Source: Sporosarcina quadrami
Lineage (GTDB): Bacteria; Bacillota; Bacilli; Bacillales_A; Planococcaceae
Length of the DNA stretch: 64,000 nucleotides
Assembly: GCF_014836615.1 (NCBI RefSeq)
Contig: NZ_JACSQN010000008.1
Location: 1-64,000, forward strand
Reading direction: 5' to 3'
Below the pieces are notes generated by a model. It saw only the letters and a list, made by a program, of their open reading frames with translations, was not told the origin of the DNA and did not search any database. This document shows positions 35,916 through 44,749 of this stretch, piece after piece. The position numbers and the translations under genes were made by a program. Each line of letters starts with the position of its first letter. Positions within the stretch are counted from its first letter, which is position 1.

Positions 35916-36051
35916 GGTACCTGTGCAAGAGACTATTCAGTAAATACACTACAATTGCATGAAAATTAAGCTTTTAATACATCTACGAAGGTGTCTTAGT
36001 ATTTTTATTCAATTTATCTGAATTAACGTGAATGTTTCTTGCACAGGTACC
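35916..36051 (+). repeat. GGTACC element copy 10 (136 bp, subfamily B)
   Basis: Perfect termini; its left 45 bases match copies 8 and 9. Right side ATCTGAATTAACGTGAATG. It lies 16 bases after the fusion gene. Confidence 0.95.
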
Positions 36052-36151
36052 TTTATTATTAAACGAAACCTTTAGCTAGTCGAGTCGTATAGTAGTTATC
36101 GTTTTTAATTCGAAAATTCATTCCTTTATTCATCGAAAGAGGTGGGGCATT

Positions 36152-36571
36152 ATGTATTTCCCGTCTAAAAAAGATACATGGCTGGCAATGCTCGTCTGGG
36201 GATTTGTGCTGTTCGGTATGGCTGCTTACATTTTTGGGGGAGAACCGGTCGGTGTGGTAGGGATTGTTATCACTACTATTATAGTCGGTTTTCTATTGTG
36301 GATGTGGTTCGGCACCGGTTATAGAGTGGAGGACGGGTTGATTATCATCATATCCGGTCCATTCAAGAGTAAGGTGAAGATTGCGGACATCAGGAAGCTG
36401 ACGGCGACAAAGAACCCGCTTTCTGCACCGGCCCTGTCGATCAATCGGATTGAGATTTTGTACGGTACTTATGGGATGTCGCTTGTCTCACCGAAGGACA
36501 GGGAGTTGTTCATAAGCTTGCTACTAGAAGAAAATCAGACTATCCAAGTCGATGAGGCTTTGTATAAGTAA
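36152..36571 (+). CDS. Membrane protein with bacterial PH-like domain
   Basis: A 139-residue protein with two N-terminal helices (about 11-28 and 34-52) followed by a bacterial PH-like beta domain (YRVEDGLIIIISGPFKSKVKIADIRKL, EILYGTYGMSLVSPKD), matching the bPH_4/DUF1200-type family. The role is unknown. The start follows AGAGGTGGGG. It is the first of three closely spaced genes. Confidence 0.75.
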   Translation: MYFPSKKDTWLAMLVWGFVLFGMAAYIFGGEPVGVVGIVITTIIVGFLLWMWFGTGYRVEDGLIIIISGPFKSKVKIADIRKLTATKNPLSAPALSINRIEILYGTYGMSLVSPKDRELFISLLLEENQTIQVDEALYK

Positions 36572-36584
36572 AGGGGTGTTGGAC

Positions 36585-36827
36585 ATGCAGTACGCATACA
36601 AAGAGAAGGCAAAGAAGAACGGGACAGCCGTGTCCGTCCGTGACACATGGAACAATGCGTTGCTGGAAGCGGAAGTGAAGGATGGCCAAATAAAGCTTGT
36701 GACGTATGTGGGGACTGATAAGACGACGCATTTCACTATGCCCACGGAGTTGTTTGAGAGGATGTACCAGGATTTAATAGGGTATAACGATGTTACAATC
36801 ACACACAAATCGGGCAGAGAAGAGTAA
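36585..36827 (+). CDS. Small hypothetical protein
   Basis: An 80-residue soluble protein, not recognised. It contains a likely beta-rich core (GQIKLVTYVGTDKTTHFTMP) and a helix (TELFERMYQDLIG). The ATG at 36585 follows AAGGGG by nine bases. It sits 13 bases after the PH-like gene and 14 before the deaminase, consistent with an operon. Confidence 0.7.
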   Translation: MQYAYKEKAKKNGTAVSVRDTWNNALLEAEVKDGQIKLVTYVGTDKTTHFTMPTELFERMYQDLIGYNDVTITHKSGREE

Positions 36828-36841
36828 GGAGGAATGTTCTA

Positions 36842-37324
36842 ATGGTAAACGAAACAGATATGAAACATTTACAACGTTGCGTAGAACTAGCGGAAAAAGC
36901 GCTGGAGCAAGGGAATGCACCATTCGGTTCGGTGCTCGTTTCTGCTGACGGTGAAGTACTGTTTGAAGATCATAACCGGGACGGCGACGGTGATCAGACG
37001 CAACATCCTGAATTTGCAATCGCACGCTGGGCAGCGCAGCATCTACCGCCTGACGAGCGGCAAGAAGCGACGGTTTACACATCCGGCGAGCATTGTCCGA
37101 TGTGTTCTGCGGCTCATGGCTTCGCCGGTTTAGGACGCATCGTCTACGCCAGTTCGTCCAAACAGCTTGCCCAGTGGAATGAAAAGATGGGTGTCGGCCC
37201 CTCAGCCGTAAAATCATATCCCATCGAAGACATCATCCGTCATGCGCGTGTGGATGGCCCCGTACCAGAACTTGCAGACAATGTGCACGCCTTGCATCGC
37301 AGGTTTCATTCAAAGGACAAATGA
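36842..37324 (+). CDS. Cytidine/guanine deaminase-family protein
   Basis: A 160-residue zinc-dependent nucleobase/nucleoside deaminase. The active site HPEFA gives the His ligand and proton-shuttle Glu, and HCPMC gives the two Cys ligands. APFGSVLV near the N-terminus is also conserved. Length and the VYTSGEHCPMCSAA region resemble the guanine deaminase/TadA-like group. The exact base is uncertain. The start follows AAGGAGG, and a strong terminator ends the three-gene unit. Confidence 0.85.
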   Translation: MVNETDMKHLQRCVELAEKALEQGNAPFGSVLVSADGEVLFEDHNRDGDGDQTQHPEFAIARWAAQHLPPDERQEATVYTSGEHCPMCSAAHGFAGLGRIVYASSSKQLAQWNEKMGVGPSAVKSYPIEDIIRHARVDGPVPELADNVHALHRRFHSKDK

Positions 37325-37357
37325 ATGAGCAACAGCGACCAATCATGTGAATGAAAT

Positions 37358-37418
37358 AGGCCAGATCCAACTGCATTTTCCAGCTAACGGGAAACGCGTG
37401 GATCTGGCCTGTTTTTTT
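37358..37418 (+). terminator. Rho-independent terminator
   Basis: AGGCCAGATCCA pairs with TGGATCTGGCCT and is followed by GTTTTTTT. Confidence 0.9.
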
Positions 37419-37499
37419 CGTTGGACACCTGTGTTAGGGACTCTTCAATCATGTTGCTTGCATTGGTAGTCGTCCATTTCTGACAGGAGTCTTTAGTTT

Positions 37500-38450
37500 T
37501 TACGCTTTCTTCTTTCTACCACCAGTCCAATACGCCCATCCGACAAATACAGTGACCGCAATAATGACCATGTAAACGAATGCCTCTGCTGTCAATACTG
37601 CGTAATAGATATCCCATATGGAAGTGCCGGGCACAAATATATCATATGGATTCGCATTGCGATATGTAATCGGTAGAATATCGCCAATGTTGTACTGTTG
37701 ATACGTATGGTTTGTGACGTCTTTGATTACTCGGATGTGATTGCCTGCATGATCTAGGAAGGAAATAGTCAGTTCGTAAGAGGAGTCTTCATGTCTTCGA
37801 TAGGTCACATAAGAATTTGTATCTACAATCATGGCGTGCTTCTCCGTTTTTCCGAACGGCCATAATTTACGCACTGTGTTTATGGCAGCCGGGGTAAGAA
37901 AGAGTAAGAAAATGAAAATGACACTCCATGCAATCCGCCAGCCGCTCCGTTCCACTTGCTCTCTGCTTTTGTTGCGCTTTTTCCGTTTGCGTTTCTTCTT
38001 GCGTTTAGAAGGTGTCTTCTTTTCAAGGCGTTCAATGCCTGGTATGGAAAAGACGAAAGCGACGAGGCAACAAAAAGCGATGAAGCCTAGAATGATAATA
38101 CCGAAGAAGTAAAAAAGGCTGTCGTAGAAAATATCACGGATTGTTGAAAAGTCCGCCGAATGTGCCGAGTACCCCTCCACCCGATCACCAACTGATATAG
38201 CATTTAGTTGTTTTTTTGAAACACGATGCAAGTAAGGGGATTCTTTCCCATTCGGCAACAGTACTCGCACATGATAGGCAGGTGGCTTGAATAAACTTTT
38301 TGTTCCTGTCTTCTCAGTAACGATTCCCGACGCAGGTTCCATAGAAAGTAAATCGTACTCCTCTATGTAGGATGAAATTAAAGCCCATGTGAAAAGACTG
38401 AACAACAAGCTGATAACCGCAAGCCCTATTGTTTCTTTTATGTTCGCCAA
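37500..38450 (-). CDS. Membrane protein with duplicated DUF3592-like halves
   Basis: A 316-residue protein made of two similar halves. Each has a helix, a beta domain of about 80 residues and a second helix (VRVLLPNGKESPYLHRVSKKQLNAISVGD in the first; LTISFLDHAGNHIRVIKDV with QYNIGDILPITYRN in the second). A very basic linker (KRKKKRKRKKRNK) lies on the cytoplasmic side between them. It resembles DUF3592 proteins; function is unknown. The TTG at 38450 follows GGGAGGGG, and the frame upstream reads into GGTACC element copy 11 without a ribosome binding site. Confidence 0.7.
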   Translation of the reverse strand: MANIKETIGLAVISLLFSLFTWALISSYIEEYDLLSMEPASGIVTEKTGTKSLFKPPAYHVRVLLPNGKESPYLHRVSKKQLNAISVGDRVEGYSAHSADFSTIRDIFYDSLFYFFGIIILGFIAFCCLVAFVFSIPGIERLEKKTPSKRKKKRKRKKRNKSREQVERSGWRIAWSVIFIFLLFLTPAAINTVRKLWPFGKTEKHAMIVDTNSYVTYRRHEDSSYELTISFLDHAGNHIRVIKDVTNHTYQQYNIGDILPITYRNANPYDIFVPGTSIWDIYYAVLTAEAFVYMVIIAVTVFVGWAYWTGGRKKKA

Positions 38451-38471
38451 TTTATCCCCTCCCGATTTTAA

Positions 38472-38617
38472 GGTGCCTGTGCAAAACACGATTCAGACAA
38501 TACAAGACAATTGAATAGTTATTCATTAGCGAGTCTGCTGCATTAACTTTTGTTTGAACAATTTGTATAATGATGCGAGTTGTTTGAATTATCATGAATG
38601 TTTCTTGCACAGGTACC
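38472..38617 (+). repeat. GGTACC element copy 11 (146 bp)
   Basis: The left end is GGTGCCTGTGCAAAA, one of two copies with GGTGCC; the right end is perfect. The interior is more diverged (ATTCAGACAATACAAGACAA). Confidence 0.93.
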
Positions 38618-38646
38618 TCTCAAAGAGGCACCTCTCTCCATTTATC

Positions 38647-39834
38647 TTACGGTGCTAATATGTTAATTGTTGTAATGATGATAGGTGCACTGAAAATTAC
38701 ATCCATAAGAAACGCGCCGACGATCGGGACGACGAGGAATGCTGTGCGGGACGGTCCGAATTTATTGACAGTTGCGCCCATGTTCGCCATCGCATTTGGT
38801 GTTGCACCGAGACCGTGTCCGAGGAAACCGGCAACCATGACGGCTGCGTCGTAGTCTTTACCAAGTGCGCGGAACATGACAAATATAGCAAAAGCAACGA
38901 TGAATGCGACTTGGAACACGATGATGCCGACAAGTGGAAGCGCAAGGCCAGCAACTTCCCACAGCTTGATGCTCATAAGTGCCATGGACAGGAAAATGGC
39001 GAGTGAGACATCACCTATCAGGTTAATTTCTTTCATATTCACAGTTCCAGGAAGGAAACGGTCGACGATGTTACGGAGTAGAACTGCAACGAACATGGCG
39101 CCAATGTATGCAGGTAGGACAAAACCGGTTGCTTCAGTGAACAGATCACCGAGCATCGTTCCACCTGCCATAGATAACGTGATCATCGTCACTTGAATCA
39201 TGAATGAATGTTGCCCAATTGGCTTTTCGTCTTGTTCTACATATTCTTCAACTGCACCTTCTTTAGGCTTTAAATTATACTTTCCGATTAAATGACGTGC
39301 GATGGGGCCGCCTGAAAGACTACCGAAAATGAGTCCAAGGGTAGCTGCAGCCATCCCGATTGTTACTGCGGATGTAATGCCGAGATCCTCGATTGTTTGT
39401 CCATATGCTGCTGCTCCGCCATGTCCTCCACTCATTGATACGGCCCCGCTCATGACGCCGAGCAAAGGCTCGATGTTAAAAACCTTCGCGAGAGAGACGC
39501 CAATGACGTTTTGCATGAAAACGGTTACACCGCACAGTAATAAATAGATGACAAGCAGTTTACCGCCTAATTTGATGAGTTTAAAACTCGCTCCAAGTCC
39601 GACTGTCGTGAAAAATGCAATCATGAACAGTGACTGTAAGGATGTATCGAGTGAGATTTCTACGATGCCTGTTGTTTGAAGAATGAGCGCACCGATTGCA
39701 AAGATGAGACCGCCGACGACCGGCGCAGGAATAAGGAATCGATCTAATATTCCAATTCGGTTGACGAGTGCCATGCCGAGTAAATAAAGAGCTGTCGCTA
39801 AGAATAAAGTGGTTATCTGGTTGAATTCTATCAT
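38647..39834 (-). CDS. gltS: Sodium/glutamate symporter
   Basis: A 395-residue membrane protein of the GltS family, importing glutamate with Na+. Two pseudo-symmetric halves are visible, with SGGHGGAAAYGQ in the first and GHGLGATPNAMANM in the second. These are the glycine-rich re-entrant loops typical of the family. It has about ten helices and full length. The start follows AAAGGTGA. It is monocistronic. The 189 bases upstream to the next gene hold no clear feature. Confidence 0.92.
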   Translation of the reverse strand: MIEFNQITTLFLATALYLLGMALVNRIGILDRFLIPAPVVGGLIFAIGALILQTTGIVEISLDTSLQSLFMIAFFTTVGLGASFKLIKLGGKLLVIYLLLCGVTVFMQNVIGVSLAKVFNIEPLLGVMSGAVSMSGGHGGAAAYGQTIEDLGITSAVTIGMAAATLGLIFGSLSGGPIARHLIGKYNLKPKEGAVEEYVEQDEKPIGQHSFMIQVTMITLSMAGGTMLGDLFTEATGFVLPAYIGAMFVAVLLRNIVDRFLPGTVNMKEINLIGDVSLAIFLSMALMSIKLWEVAGLALPLVGIIVFQVAFIVAFAIFVMFRALGKDYDAAVMVAGFLGHGLGATPNAMANMGATVNKFGPSRTAFLVVPIVGAFLMDVIFSAPIIITTINILAP

Positions 39835-40023
39835 GTGTGTTCACCTTTCCTTTTTAAAAAGCACCTGTTTCTGTTTGGTCTATTCCCTAAAACAGAGCAG
39901 TTTACCCTTCATAATTATTACGTTTTTACTATTTCGTGATGGTGCATCATTTAAACTCTAATACGTTTATAGTGTATAGTCGAATTATGAAACTATAATC
40001 ATCACCCGCAGGAGTTGAATTAT

Positions 40024-41499
40024 ATGAAACCGAATTTAACAACACTAAACACTTTAACAGATTTTCTGACTGAACGAGTAGTTTTTGTCGAAAATAAAGA
40101 GGAAGAACTATTTGAAGGGAAAAGTTATGAAATCATCGATGTGGAATCAAATGAGTTAATTGCTGCGTGCACACTTGGTGAGGACGATCAATTACTTAAT
40201 TTTTATTATGTAAATGAACCTGAACCGGGTAATGTAACGCTTGAAGAAATGCCTACCATTGCGGAGAAATTCATAGAAGCCTTTTATCCAAACAGCTTAG
40301 AAACTTATCGATTACAGGCAGTCATTGATTTAGATGAAATCTGTATCGTTGAATACGCATTACATGAAGAGGTATATGGGCTTTATTTACCAGGGACAGG
40401 TTTCTCAATCACGATTTCCACAGATGGTCGCGTTCTTCAATTCACTTTTTCTGTCGATCAAATAGACATTCGATATCCATCTCACGTTATTTCCGCGGAT
40501 GAAGCGAAGAGGAAGTATGCTGAGCTCATCGACTTGGAGTTGGTCATTCAAAAAATCGATACAGATATTTATGTCAATGGAGATGATTCCTATCGTCTCG
40601 TTTATAAAGTGAAAGAGGCAGCGATGGAAGTGCCTGCTTCAGGGGAACAGCCGGATACCGTTTCAGAAAGCAATGTGTATGAACGTGTGCAAATGGATGT
40701 TGTGCCGGAAGCCTCTCTTCATGAACTCATAGGCATTACGGACAATCATTTGAAAATTGGCGAGCATATGAAGGATGGCATCCGAACGGAAAAGTGGCAG
40801 CACGATTCACTTGAAATGGCCGAGAACGTTGACCTTTCTGAAGCCTATAGTGAACGGATGATTACAATTCAAGTCGATTCCAAGACAGAGAAAATTGTAG
40901 CGGTCTCCAATGTTGAAGGATGGAAAGCGAGACAGAATCCGCTCGCAGATGACTTGCTAAAGCAACGTGCGCTCGATTTTCTTTGTAAGCTATTTCCACA
41001 AGCGCAAACTCATTTTATGATGGAAGTGGAAGAACAGTTTGAAGACTGGCAGGACGAAATCGGGGAGGAAGAAGAGGAAGAAGCGTGTGGGTACGTTTTA
41101 CATGACGACGAAATAGATGAAGTGGAAGAGGAGGATTCTAAAGCATTCTTCTTCCAATACCATGTCGGAAATATTCCAGTTGAAGAGTGCGTAACCGTCA
41201 TTCAAGTCGGTCTCTATTCAGGTCATATTATTAGTGCTTCCATTGAGCCGATCAATGAAGAATTGTTCGTCTTAATCAATACAAAACCGACGCTTTCAAA
41301 ACAACAGGCACTAGAGCAACTGTTGCAAAAGTTGCAGATGGAACTTGCCATGGCAAGAGAATTTGATGAAGAGGGAAAGTCCCATTATTTAGTAACGTAT
41401 TTGCCTTCCTATCCAGAGACAGTAGGGCATATTCATATGATAGATGCCGAGCACGGTAAAACCTATTTCGTAGACGTAGGAAATACAATCTTTTATTAA
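40024..41499 (+). CDS. YcdB/YcdC-like cytoplasmic protein
   Basis: A 491-residue protein without signal peptide. It contains repeated alpha-beta units of the YcdB/YcdC/PepSY-like kind (EEMPTIAEKFIEAFYP, ISADEAKRKYAELIDLELVI, LSKQQALEQLLQKLQMEL) and a very acidic stretch near residues 345-370 (EEEEEEACG, EVEEED). It is related in style to the products at 44750-46000 and 22937-25162. Function is unknown. The ATG at 40024 follows AGGAGTTG. Its TAA stop is directly followed by GGTACC element copy 12 with no spare base. Confidence 0.65.
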   Translation: MKPNLTTLNTLTDFLTERVVFVENKEEELFEGKSYEIIDVESNELIAACTLGEDDQLLNFYYVNEPEPGNVTLEEMPTIAEKFIEAFYPNSLETYRLQAVIDLDEICIVEYALHEEVYGLYLPGTGFSITISTDGRVLQFTFSVDQIDIRYPSHVISADEAKRKYAELIDLELVIQKIDTDIYVNGDDSYRLVYKVKEAAMEVPASGEQPDTVSESNVYERVQMDVVPEASLHELIGITDNHLKIGEHMKDGIRTEKWQHDSLEMAENVDLSEAYSERMITIQVDSKTEKIVAVSNVEGWKARQNPLADDLLKQRALDFLCKLFPQAQTHFMMEVEEQFEDWQDEIGEEEEEEACGYVLHDDEIDEVEEEDSKAFFFQYHVGNIPVEECVTVIQVGLYSGHIISASIEPINEELFVLINTKPTLSKQQALEQLLQKLQMELAMAREFDEEGKSHYLVTYLPSYPETVGHIHMIDAEHGKTYFVDVGNTIFY

Positions 41500-41646
41500 G
41501 GTACCTGTGTAAGGCGCAATTCAGTTTATTAACTACAATTGCATATGATAATTGGAGGAAGCTTTTTAAATGAATGTTGTTATCCGTGAAATTTGAATAA
41601 CTATACGTTATTATGAATATTCATAAATGTGTCGTGCACAGGTACC
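41500..41646 (+). repeat. GGTACC element copy 12 (147 bp)
   Basis: Left end GGTACCTGTGTAAG and right end CGTGCACAGGTACC both carry changes, and the interior is diverged, so it looks older. It begins at the base after the preceding stop codon. Confidence 0.9.
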
Positions 41647-41668
41647 TTAATGATTCGGGGGTGAGGTT

Positions 41669-42292
41669 GTGAAGCTGGAACAGTGGAAACAGCAGTTGTT
41701 GGAAAATGAAGAGCTATTTATCGGGGAAAAGACGGCGAAGCGCTCGGCTGTTCTCATTCCGCTTGTGGAGGTGGACGGGGAGTGGTGTGTCTTGTTTGAA
41801 GTCCGTTCATCGCGGATGCGGTTTCAACCAGGGGATGTTTGTTTTCCTGGTGGTCGGGTCGATTTGGAAGATGCGTCGCTTCTTTCTGCAGCTTTACGAG
41901 AAACGCATGAGGAACTCGGTGTGGAGCCTGATACAGTGGAGGTTCTAGGACCGTTGACACCATATATCGCCTCACTGTCTTTTGTCGTATATCCGTTTGT
42001 TGGCGTTGTTGATCTCAACAAGATTATCGACTCTTATAATAAAGATGAAGTCGAGGAAGTGTTTACGGTGCCACTCGCTTGGTTGCTTAATCATGAACCG
42101 TATATGCATGAAGTTGCGGTGGACATTACGCCTGACAATGAAACGTTCCCGTTTGAAAAGATTCCAAACGGTGATCAATATCAATGGCGGAAACGGACGA
42201 TTGAAGAATGGTTTTATGAGTATGGCAATTACACAATTTGGGGCATGACAGCGCGGATTTTGAAGCAATTTATTGATGTTATCCGAGGATAG
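41669..42292 (+). CDS. Nudix hydrolase, CoA-pyrophosphatase type
   Basis: A 207-residue Nudix protein. The Nudix box (GGRVDLEDASLLSAALRETH then EELGV) is intact. Just before it, MRFQPGDVCFPGG matches the extra UPF0035 motif of coenzyme A diphosphatases (NudL/YeaB). It probably splits CoA or related compounds to 4'-phosphopantetheine and 3',5'-ADP. The GTG start follows GGGGGTGAGG. The gene is bracketed by GGTACC element copies 12 and 13, with 22 bases on the left and 5 on the right. Confidence 0.85.
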   Translation: MKLEQWKQQLLENEELFIGEKTAKRSAVLIPLVEVDGEWCVLFEVRSSRMRFQPGDVCFPGGRVDLEDASLLSAALRETHEELGVEPDTVEVLGPLTPYIASLSFVVYPFVGVVDLNKIIDSYNKDEVEEVFTVPLAWLLNHEPYMHEVAVDITPDNETFPFEKIPNGDQYQWRKRTIEEWFYEYGNYTIWGMTARILKQFIDVIRG

Positions 42293-42297
42293 TAATA

Positions 42298-42443
42298 GGT
42301 ACCTGTGCAAGAATCAATTCAGTCTATTCACTACAATTGCATATAAAACTATTAGAAAAGACATAGATACAACATTAAGAGAATTTATGTTGTATCACTA
42401 TTCAATTTGTTGAATTGTCATAAATGTGTCTTGCACAGGTACC
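42298..42443 (+). repeat. GGTACC element copy 13 (146 bp) with extra right end
   Basis: Perfect termini. 14 bases after it, GGTACCTTCTT appears again (42458-42468), repeating the element's last six bases and its flank. This suggests a local duplication at the right end. Confidence 0.93.
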
Positions 42444-42467
42444 TTCTTAATCCCAAAGGTACCTTCT

Positions 42468-43208
42468 TTATACCGCAGATTTTAATGACTTCACGAACTT
42501 AATATCCTTACTAAAATCTAATTTAATCCATTCTTTTACATGCGTAGGATGCAAGCCTGAAACGATAATAGTGAATCCAAGAAGTTGCAGCATGCTGACC
42601 AATTTTTCAAGACCGGTCAATCCACATTGTTCAATATGCCTGACAGCTGTGAAGTCGATAATAATTGTTTCGACATTTGAATTGTAAGCGCGTTTAGTGA
42701 TAGTAGTGGCGATTGTTGCGGATTTTTCTACATTTAATTCGCCAAAAATCGGAATGAGGGCGAGATTTTCAGTGATTTCGATGAAAGGAGAAGAAAGTAT
42801 TATATTTTCCTGTAATAAAGTCTCCGCGGTCTCTTTTGCTTCAAGTAATTCAAAATTCGTTTCCGCTAACCGATTGCTCAACCGGTTCAATTGACTACTT
42901 ACATTTATATAAGATTGATCCTTCTTCACGAAAACAACTTCCGCTGTCTTTTCCTCTGTCCAAGAGATGTAGAGGTCTACCAGTAAAATTTCGCTAGTAG
43001 GGGAAAGTGCGTTTATCTCTAACGCTTCAATCGTTTTAAAAGGTTGTACATTATTTCTCAGTTTAGGATGACTTTCAGAATCAATGATGTCGAACAAGCT
43101 CGTTCCAGTCGTGAAACTATTGATAGCAGCTTGATTCAGCTGAAGAATTTCCAAGTCTTTATTGATGGCATAGACGGGTAAAGGCAATGAGGCATTAGGA
43201 AACGACAT
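42468..43208 (-). CDS. PAS-like/STAS protein (RsbR-like)
   Basis: A 246-residue cytoplasmic protein. Residues about 10-95 resemble a PAS-like sensor (VYAINKDLEILQLNQAAINSF), residues 100-135 are a coiled linker, and residues 140-246 are a STAS domain close to the RsbR group (ETIIIDFTAVRHIEQCGLTGLE, GFTIIVSGLHP). RsbR proteins build the stressosome that controls SigB. The Thr that RsbT phosphorylates in RsbR (DT after the beta strand) appears to be Gln here. The start overlaps the B12 protein gene by 14 bases. It is the last gene of a four-gene operon. Confidence 0.8.
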   Translation of the reverse strand: MSFPNASLPLPVYAINKDLEILQLNQAAINSFTTGTSLFDIIDSESHPKLRNNVQPFKTIEALEINALSPTSEILLVDLYISWTEEKTAEVVFVKKDQSYINVSSQLNRLSNRLAETNFELLEAKETAETLLQENIILSSPFIEITENLALIPIFGELNVEKSATIATTITKRAYNSNVETIIIDFTAVRHIEQCGLTGLEKLVSMLQLLGFTIIVSGLHPTHVKEWIKLDFSKDIKFVKSLKSAV

Positions 43209-43857
43209 TTTTAGTGTCAGCTCCTTTACTAGCATGCTCCAGCCAATCATGAAGCCTTCTTAACGTCGGCATTACGATTACTTGTTCAGGAGCCGCTTCC
43301 ATGTCAAACATCACATGTGGCGCTATGCGACCACCTATAATAATGGTTGGTGCGTGTTCGGTATTTGCAAGCACTTTCACCGATTCTTTCAGCTTAGGTA
43401 GCCGGTATGAAAGAGCAGCAGTCATGGCGATGACGTCAGGTTTCCATGCATTCACTGCTGTTTCTGCATGTTGAAGCGGAAGATTCGGACCTAAATAGCG
43501 GACGGTCCATGAGAATTCCTTGAAAACAGCCGCCGCCATTTTCAATCCGATATAGTGTTCTTCACCTTCTGCACCAAATAACATTACTTTTTTATGATTA
43601 AATGGTTTTGATGAAACCATCCTGAATTCATAATCAGAAATCACGTAGTCACAGACAGCTGTTGCAAGGTGCTCGTCAGCAACTGAAATTTCATTGCATT
43701 CCCACAGTTTACCGATATGAATCATGGTAGGCGTAAGGAGATCTTCGTACAATAATAGGCGATTATTGTTAGATAACGTTTCTTCAATATAAGATTTTGA
43801 TGCTTGTTCATCTCCACTAAGGAAAATTTTTGACAGCTTGATGGAATGGTCGATCAC
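43195..43857 (-). CDS. B12-binding photosensor-like protein
   Basis: A 220-residue protein with a four-helix cap (about 1-80) and a Rossmann-like cobalamin-binding domain (about 88-205). The cap holds W52 followed nine residues later by E62-H63. This W-x9-EH motif is known from CarH-type light sensors, where it covers adenosylcobalamin. The lower motif is ExHxxG (E99, H101, G104), with H101 as probable Co ligand, then S150 and GGRIAP. No DNA-binding domain is fused, unlike CarH, so the output is probably the adjacent STAS protein. The gene lies 14 bases after its upstream neighbour. Confidence 0.82.
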   Translation of the reverse strand: MIDHSIKLSKIFLSGDEQASKSYIEETLSNNNRLLLYEDLLTPTMIHIGKLWECNEISVADEHLATAVCDYVISDYEFRMVSSKPFNHKKVMLFGAEGEEHYIGLKMAAAVFKEFSWTVRYLGPNLPLQHAETAVNAWKPDVIAMTAALSYRLPKLKESVKVLANTEHAPTIIIGGRIAPHVMFDMEAAPEQVIVMPTLRRLHDWLEHASKGADTKNVVS

Positions 43858-43871
43858 GCGATCCCTCCTTT

Positions 43872-44228
43872 TCAGCCTTTTTGTTTCAATAAGGCGATTG
43901 CAATTTGTAAATATTGTAAGAAAGCTGTTTCTCTATTCGTGTCCAGTTTACCTGGGAGAATCGCGACCAGTCTTTCAAAGTTGTCGATAATAATGTTTGT
44001 AGAAATTTTGCGGCTCGTCAGAACTTGGTCGAGCCAAACTGTATAATCAATGAAAAACTTGCTGTCATTCATCTGATAGGCTGTTTCTAAATGATTTAAG
44101 TGGTGGAAGTTATCTTCTGAAGTTCGTTTACGTCCATTCTCACCAAATTTTTCGGTAAGCCATGGAAATGCTTTATAAATTTGCAGAACAGTTTCGTCTA
44201 CAATTTGCGCTTTTACTTCCTCGTTCAT
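43872..44228 (-). CDS. Small helical protein of B12/STAS operon
   Basis: A 118-residue all-helical protein. The pattern NFHHLNHLETAYQMNDSKFF then DYTVWLDQVLTSRKIS resembles a helical module found next to B12 photosensor and STAS proteins. I infer a sensor or linker role and do not assign a family. Its ATG shares one base with the stop of the monooxygenase gene upstream. Confidence 0.65.
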   Translation of the reverse strand: MNEEVKAQIVDETVLQIYKAFPWLTEKFGENGRKRTSEDNFHHLNHLETAYQMNDSKFFIDYTVWLDQVLTSRKISTNIIIDNFERLVAILPGKLDTNRETAFLQYLQIAIALLKQKG

Positions 44229-44533
44229 CAGTTAGCAACCACCTTATATTGCGCGACTTTCGGAATGATTGAAGCCAATTCCTGATCGGGATACTTCTTT
44301 TCCAGTTCATGGATTTCTTTGAATTCAGAGCTGCGCACCCAATTCAAATACTGATCATTCGATGCCCATTCCATATGAACGACGAGCTCTCCAGGTCGTT
44401 TTTGATTCTGAAGAAGCTGGAAAGAAACAAATCCTTCTGCCTGATCCACTCGTTTTGAACGTCCTTTGTAAATCCCGATTACTTCTTCTGCCTTCTCGGG
44501 CGGAACTTGAAAAGTCGAATTAACGATATGCAT
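44228..44533 (-). CDS. ABM-domain, heme-monooxygenase-like protein
   Basis: A 101-residue ferredoxin-like protein of the antibiotic biosynthesis monooxygenase family (VPPEKAEEVIGIYKGRSKRVD, GFVSFQLLQNQKRPGELVVHMEW). It resembles HmoA/HmoB-type heme-degrading monooxygenases. The start follows AAAGGAG. It is first in the operon, with the helical, B12-binding and STAS genes downstream. Tetrapyrrole chemistry links it loosely to a cobalamin sensor, but this is inference. Confidence 0.8.
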   Translation of the reverse strand: MHIVNSTFQVPPEKAEEVIGIYKGRSKRVDQAEGFVSFQLLQNQKRPGELVVHMEWASNDQYLNWVRSSEFKEIHELEKKYPDQELASIIPKVAQYKVVAN

Positions 44534-44702
44534 AGCAAACTCCTTTGTCGAAATTCTTCGAAATAGATAGACGATAGGGTAATTATAGCATAGTGAAGAA
44601 TAATAAAACGGTTTGAGAGGTTCCTTATTTATCCTTTTCGAAGGTTTGGGTTGATCAATAACTTGACCTGGAAGTAATGATGTTTATTCAATAAAGGACT
44701 AA

Positions 44703-44737
44703 CAAAAAAAGCCGCGGGCGCATAAATTGCGCACGCA
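44703..44737 (-). terminator. Terminator for the YcdB-like gene
   Basis: On the minus strand GCGTGCGCAA pairs with a TTATGCGCCCGC arm and is followed by GGCTTTTTTT. Confidence 0.8.
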
Positions 44738-44749
44738 ACTTTCCTTACT

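Noticed and set aside
37423..37495. Possible decayed GGTACC element (ACACCTGTGTTAGG ... TTTCTGACAGG)
   Set aside because: Similarity to both ends is suggestive, but the interior is missing and too many bases differ to call it a copy.
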